A stretch of DNA of 9,003 bases from assembly GCA_900768725.1 (NCBI GenBank), contig CAAGDU010000026.1, positions 1 through 9,003 on the forward strand, written 5' to 3'. Below, one piece after another: positions 5,966 through 9,003 of the stretch (positions are counted from its first letter, which is position 1; each line of letters starts with the position of its first letter). The notes below the pieces were generated by a model that had not been told where the DNA came from, ran no database searches, and saw only the letters and a program-made list of their open reading frames with translations. This DNA comes from Bacteroidales bacterium (GTDB lineage: Bacteria; Bacteroidota; Bacteroidia; Bacteroidales; Paludibacteraceae). A program made the translations under genes and the position numbers.

Positions 5966-5996
5966 CAAAGATACTGCTTTTCTTTGAATTGTGCAA
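5966..5996 (-). promoter_or_regulatory. Promoter of the lipoprotein gene
   Basis: Read on the minus strand, TTG (5996-5994) and TATCTTTG (5973-5966, full TAnnTTTG match) are separated by 20 bases. This gives a start near 5959 and a long leader to the ATG at 5829. Confidence 0.75.
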
Positions 5997-6105
5997 GATT
6001 TGCGAACTAAAAAATGTATTTTATGCTACAAAACACATTTCCCTGCCCATATATTTAGCGGGTCTATCGCGGAACAGTAGTGGTTCAGTTGAGGTTCGTT
6101 ATTCG

Positions 6106-6144
6106 CTAACTAATCACTAACTAATCACTAACTAATCACTAACT
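6106..6144. repeat. 11-bp tandem repeat, 3.5 copies
   Basis: The unit CTAACTAATCA is repeated exactly three times (6106-6138), followed by CTAACT. It lies between the divergent promoters of the lipoprotein and peptidase genes, outside both leaders. Copies are identical. The flanking sequence 6145-6245 shows nothing I recognise. Confidence 0.93.
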
Positions 6145-6245
6145 CTTATCTCGGTACTGGCGGGCGGGAATACGTGTCTGTTATGGGTATGCGAGGGCGT
6201 TTATTCTCGGGAGTAGCAAAATAAAATGATTTTTCGGGCATGGAA

Positions 6246-6277
6246 TTTGCATAGTTGTGTTTTTTTTCGTAACTTTG
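6246..6277 (+). promoter_or_regulatory. Promoter of the peptidase-prsW operon
   Basis: TTTG at 6246-6249, a 20-base spacer, then TAACTTTG at 6270-6277: complete matches to both boxes. The start is predicted near 6284, giving a leader of about 83 nt to the ATG at 6367. The leader from 6308 on is strikingly pyrimidine-rich, with degenerate TTCATC/TTTGTCC repeats. Confidence 0.8.
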
Positions 6278-6366
6278 CAGGCGGAAACGATGGAATGAGG
6301 CAAATTGTCTTTTATCTTGTTTCCTTCATATCCTTCATCTTTTGTCCTTTATCTTTCATCCCGATA

Positions 6367-8487
6367 ATGAATATGAACCTTAAACACATTCTATTGGCAA
6401 TGGTTGCCTTGACTGCAGCGGGTTGCGGCTCGCACAATGAGCGTTCGGATAAGGCTTGCTCCGGCTCGTCGGAAACCCCTATCAGCAAGCCTGAGATAAC
6501 TCTTTCGGACAGCGTCTTCTCTCCCGAAGCCCTGTGGGCGATGGGGCGTATCGGTAGCGTAGTGCCCAACGAAGAACTGTCGATGGTGGCATACACGGTG
6601 TCGTACTACAGCGTGGCGGAGAACCGCTCGACCACGTGGGTGCGGGTATGCGAATATTGCCCGTCTAATTCGGGCAAACCTGCGTTGCGCATGGTCGATG
6701 AGTTCGTGGGGGGACAGCCCGCGTGGACGAACGACGGGAGGTTGCTCTATATGAAGGGCGGGAAGGTGTGTCTGACCGATTGGAAAGACCACAGCCGCGA
6801 CCTGACGCTGACGGGGTTTGAACAGCCTATTGAGGGCTTCCTGCTCTCGCCCGACAACAAGCAGATTCTCTTGGTTTCAACGGTGAAAAGTCATCCCACA
6901 ACGGCTGACCTCTACCCCGACCTTCCGCTGGCGAGCGGGCGCGTGGTGGACGACCTGATGTACAAGCACTGGGACGAGTGGGTGGACGAGGTGCCGCAAC
7001 CTTTCCTCTGCGCGCTGACGATGGACAAGCGGACGCTGGCAGTAACGGACAGTCGCAGCCTGCTGGAAGGGACGGTCTTCGAGAGTCCGATGCGCCCGTG
7101 GGGCGGCACCGAGCAGTTGGCATGGAGCCCCGACAGCAAGACCATCGCCTACACCTGCCGCAAGAAGACAGGGCTGGACTACGCCGTCTCTACCAACTCC
7201 GACATCTATCTATACGACATCGAGACGGGCGAGACGCGCAACATCACCGAGGACAACCTCGGCTACGACACCAACCCCGCCTACTCGCCCGACGGGCAGT
7301 GGATAGCATGGCTCAGTATGGAGCATGACGGCTACGAGAGCGACGAGAACCGGCTCTTCGCCATGGACACCCGCAGCGGCGAGAAAGTGTTCCTCAGCAA
7401 AGGGCTGGACAGCAACGTGGATTCCTACTACTGGAAAGATAACAATACCCTCGTATTCAACGCTGTTTGGCACGGAACGGAGCGGATTTACCAAGTGGCA
7501 TTGGGGCAACCCGGCATCACCCAACTGACCCCCGACGGGCAGTACGACTACGAGTTGGGCGGACATATCGGCAGCGACCTCATCTGCCTGCGCCACTCCA
7601 TGGAGCGCGCCAACGAGATTTATGCGATGGATACGGATAAAGTCATCACCCCGCTCACCGATGAGAACGGGAATATCTACTCGCAGGCGGCGATGGGCAG
7701 CGTGCAGCCGCGTTGGCAAAGGACCACCGACGGCAAGCAGATGCTGACATGGGTGGTCTATCCCCCGCATTTCGACCCCGCGAAGAAATACCCCACGTTG
7801 CTCTTCTGCGAGGGCGGACCGCAGTCGCCCGTGAGCCAGTTCTGGAGTTACCGCTGGAACTTCATGGCGATGGCGGCGCAAGGTTATATCGTGGTGGCGC
7901 CCAACCGCCGCGGGCTGCCGGGCTTCGGCTATGAGTGGAATGCCGCCATCAGCGGCGATTACGGCGGGCAGTGCATGCGCGACTATCTGACTGCCATCGA
8001 CGAGATATGCAGCGAGCCGTATATCGACTGCGAACACCTCGGCTGCGTGGGGGCTTCGTTCGGCGGATTCAGCGTCTATTGGCTCGCCGGACACCACGAC
8101 AAGCGTTTCAAAGCTTTCATCGCCCACGACGGGATTTTCAACATGGAGATGCAGTACCTCGAGACCGAGGAGAAATGGTTTGCCAACTGGGATATGGGCG
8201 GCGCGTACTGGGAGAAAGACAACGCGACAGCGCAACGTACCTTCGCCAACTCGCCCCACCGCTTCGTGGACAAATGGGACACCCCTATCCTCTGTATCCA
8301 CGGCGAGAAAGACTACCGTATCCTTGCCAACCAAGCCATGGCAGCCTTCGACGCGGCAAAGATGCAAGGCATACCCGCACAGTTGCTCATCTTCCCCGAT
8401 GAGAACCACTGGGTGCTGCAACCGCAGAACGGTATCCTCTGGCAGCGCACGTACTTCGCATGGTTGGATAAATGGTTGAAGGAATGA
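6367..8487 (+). CDS. S9 family prolyl-oligopeptidase-type peptidase, DPP5-like lipoprotein
   Basis: This 706-residue enzyme is predicted to release dipeptides from peptide N-termini in the periplasm, as Porphyromonas DPP5 does. A lipoprotein signal peptide (1-19) ends in LTAAG before Cys20. A beta-propeller region (about 50-450) follows, with PD40-like blades marked by WSPDSKTIAYT (253-263) and YSPDGQWIAW (306-315). The C-terminal alpha/beta hydrolase has Ser564 in GASFGG (562-567), Asp649 in HGEKDYR (645-651) and His681 in DENHW (678-682). The start at ALWAMGRIGS (55-64) and the AFIAHDGIFNME and FANWDMGGAYWEKD stretches fit DPP5-type Bacteroidales S9 proteases. The frame stays open upstream to an ATG at 6226, but that codon precedes the promoter, and 6367 starts a proper signal peptide. 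The last codons overlap prsW by 4 bp. Exact specificity, and DPP5 versus another S9C activity, is inference. Confidence 0.92.
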   Translation: MNMNLKHILLAMVALTAAGCGSHNERSDKACSGSSETPISKPEITLSDSVFSPEALWAMGRIGSVVPNEELSMVAYTVSYYSVAENRSTTWVRVCEYCPSNSGKPALRMVDEFVGGQPAWTNDGRLLYMKGGKVCLTDWKDHSRDLTLTGFEQPIEGFLLSPDNKQILLVSTVKSHPTTADLYPDLPLASGRVVDDLMYKHWDEWVDEVPQPFLCALTMDKRTLAVTDSRSLLEGTVFESPMRPWGGTEQLAWSPDSKTIAYTCRKKTGLDYAVSTNSDIYLYDIETGETRNITEDNLGYDTNPAYSPDGQWIAWLSMEHDGYESDENRLFAMDTRSGEKVFLSKGLDSNVDSYYWKDNNTLVFNAVWHGTERIYQVALGQPGITQLTPDGQYDYELGGHIGSDLICLRHSMERANEIYAMDTDKVITPLTDENGNIYSQAAMGSVQPRWQRTTDGKQMLTWVVYPPHFDPAKKYPTLLFCEGGPQSPVSQFWSYRWNFMAMAAQGYIVVAPNRRGLPGFGYEWNAAISGDYGGQCMRDYLTAIDEICSEPYIDCEHLGCVGASFGGFSVYWLAGHHDKRFKAFIAHDGIFNMEMQYLETEEKWFANWDMGGAYWEKDNATAQRTFANSPHRFVDKWDTPILCIHGEKDYRILANQAMAAFDAAKMQGIPAQLLIFPDENHWVLQPQNGILWQRTYFAWLDKWLKE

Positions 8488-9003
8488 AAGTAACTATCAT
8501 CATATTCGCCGCCATATTGCCCGCATTTCTGCTGGTGCTCTATATCTGGCTGCGCGACAAGTACCAGCACGAGCCGATAACGGAGGTGCTGAAAGCCGTG
8601 GGATTGGGCGTAGCATCTGCTTTCTTGGCGGCACTTATTGAGGGATTCCTCCAAGGGTTCGGCATTGTGTCCGAGAACCCGACCACGCTGCTTGGCGCGG
8701 CATGGAATGCGTTTGTGGGGGCGGCTATTCCCGAAGAGAGCGTGAAACTGCTGGTCTTGGCGCTTTTCCTGCGGCGCAATCGCTATTTCGACGAGCGTTT
8801 CGACGGGATTGTCTATGCCTGCGCGGTGGGGATGGGCTTTGCGGGGACAGAGAACATCGTGTATCTGTTCAGCCACATCAACGAGTGGGAGATGGTGGCT
8901 ATCCAGCGGGCAATCTTTGCCGTGCCCGGGCACTTCATGTTTGCCGTTGCCATGGGCTATTTCTACTCGCTGGTCTATTTCGGCGATGTGAGTTGGCGCA
9001 TGC
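8484..9003 (+). CDS. PrsW-family intramembrane metalloprotease (partial, cut by window end)
   Basis: The first 173 residues are present and the frame is open to the window's end. The start overlaps the peptidase stop codon in an ATGA, which implies translational coupling. PrsW-family motifs are visible: EESVK (84-88, the EExxK motif), FDGIVYACAVGMGFAGTEN (106-124) and QRAIFAVPGHFMF (141-153, with Arg142 and His150). Several hydrophobic segments surround them (about 2-22, 37-58, 87-97, 108-128 and 140-167). Bacillus subtilis PrsW cleaves an anti-sigma factor in stress signalling. In Bacteroidota the substrates are generally unknown, and no sigma or anti-sigma gene is visible here. Pairing with a DPP5-like peptidase could be linked function or chance operon packing. 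Confidence 0.9.
   Translation, partial: MKVTIIIFAAILPAFLLVLYIWLRDKYQHEPITEVLKAVGLGVASAFLAALIEGFLQGFGIVSENPTTLLGAAWNAFVGAAIPEESVKLLVLALFLRRNRYFDERFDGIVYACAVGMGFAGTENIVYLFSHINEWEMVAIQRAIFAVPGHFMFAVAMGYFYSLVYFGDVSWRM

Noticed and set aside
7210..8421. 403-codon minus-strand open frame opposite the peptidase gene
   Set aside because: It is antisense to a well-supported S9 gene and arises from high-GC third codon positions; no recognisable motifs, and its His/Val-rich composition is typical of a shadow frame.

Overview
The window looks like chromosomal DNA of a Bacteroidota member, most likely order Bacteroidales; the genus cannot be fixed. Four promoters fit the Bacteroides-type consensus (TTG or TTTG, then TAnnTTTG), and in all four exactly 20 bases separate TTG from TAnnTTTG. 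Other signs are a DPP5-like S9 peptidase with a lipoprotein signal, a short lipoprotein with the FSPGNLQY and YWSST motifs common in Bacteroidales, and AU-rich start regions mostly without Shine-Dalgarno sequences.

Layout. Bases 1-145 hold a GC-rich hairpin repeat and an AT-rich composite tandem array that runs almost to the start of a YfcE/MJ0936-type metallophosphoesterase (146-685, +). Bases 686-990 have no protein gene but do contain a full promoter followed about 100 bases later by a strong bidirectional terminator, a candidate small RNA. A polytopic membrane protein (991-1734, -) converges on that terminator. The AT-rich gap 1735-2008 carries the promoter of a UDP-N-acetyl-hexosamine-type 6-dehydrogenase (2009-3307, +). 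A palindromic repeat element of about 150 bp (3309-3457) separates it from UDP-glucose 6-dehydrogenase (ugd, 3463-4701, +) and appears to supply ugd's ribosome binding site. Bases 4702-4953 hold an 18-bp perfect palindrome, a 28-bp tandem repeat and a terminator hairpin. A lipoprotein gene of visibly lower GC follows on the minus strand (4954-5829), with its own promoter and a 130-nt GC-rich leader that can fold. Bases 5997-6245 hold an 11-bp tandem array (6106-6144) and otherwise nothing I recognise. The window ends with a DPP5-like lipoprotein peptidase (6367-8487, +) overlapped by 4 bp by a PrsW-family intramembrane protease gene that runs off the end (8484-9003+).

How the genes relate. 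The two dehydrogenases make UDP-uronic acids used for capsule, exopolysaccharide or LPS, but no glycosyltransferase or export gene is present, so this is not a capsule locus in itself. The DPP5-like peptidase and PrsW are probably one operon; both are proteolytic, one in the periplasm or envelope and one in the membrane. The remaining genes look independently transcribed. The coding content is ordinary. The unusual material is intergenic: the small-RNA candidate, the structured leader, the paired hairpin repeats, and three tandem arrays with unrelated unit sequences.
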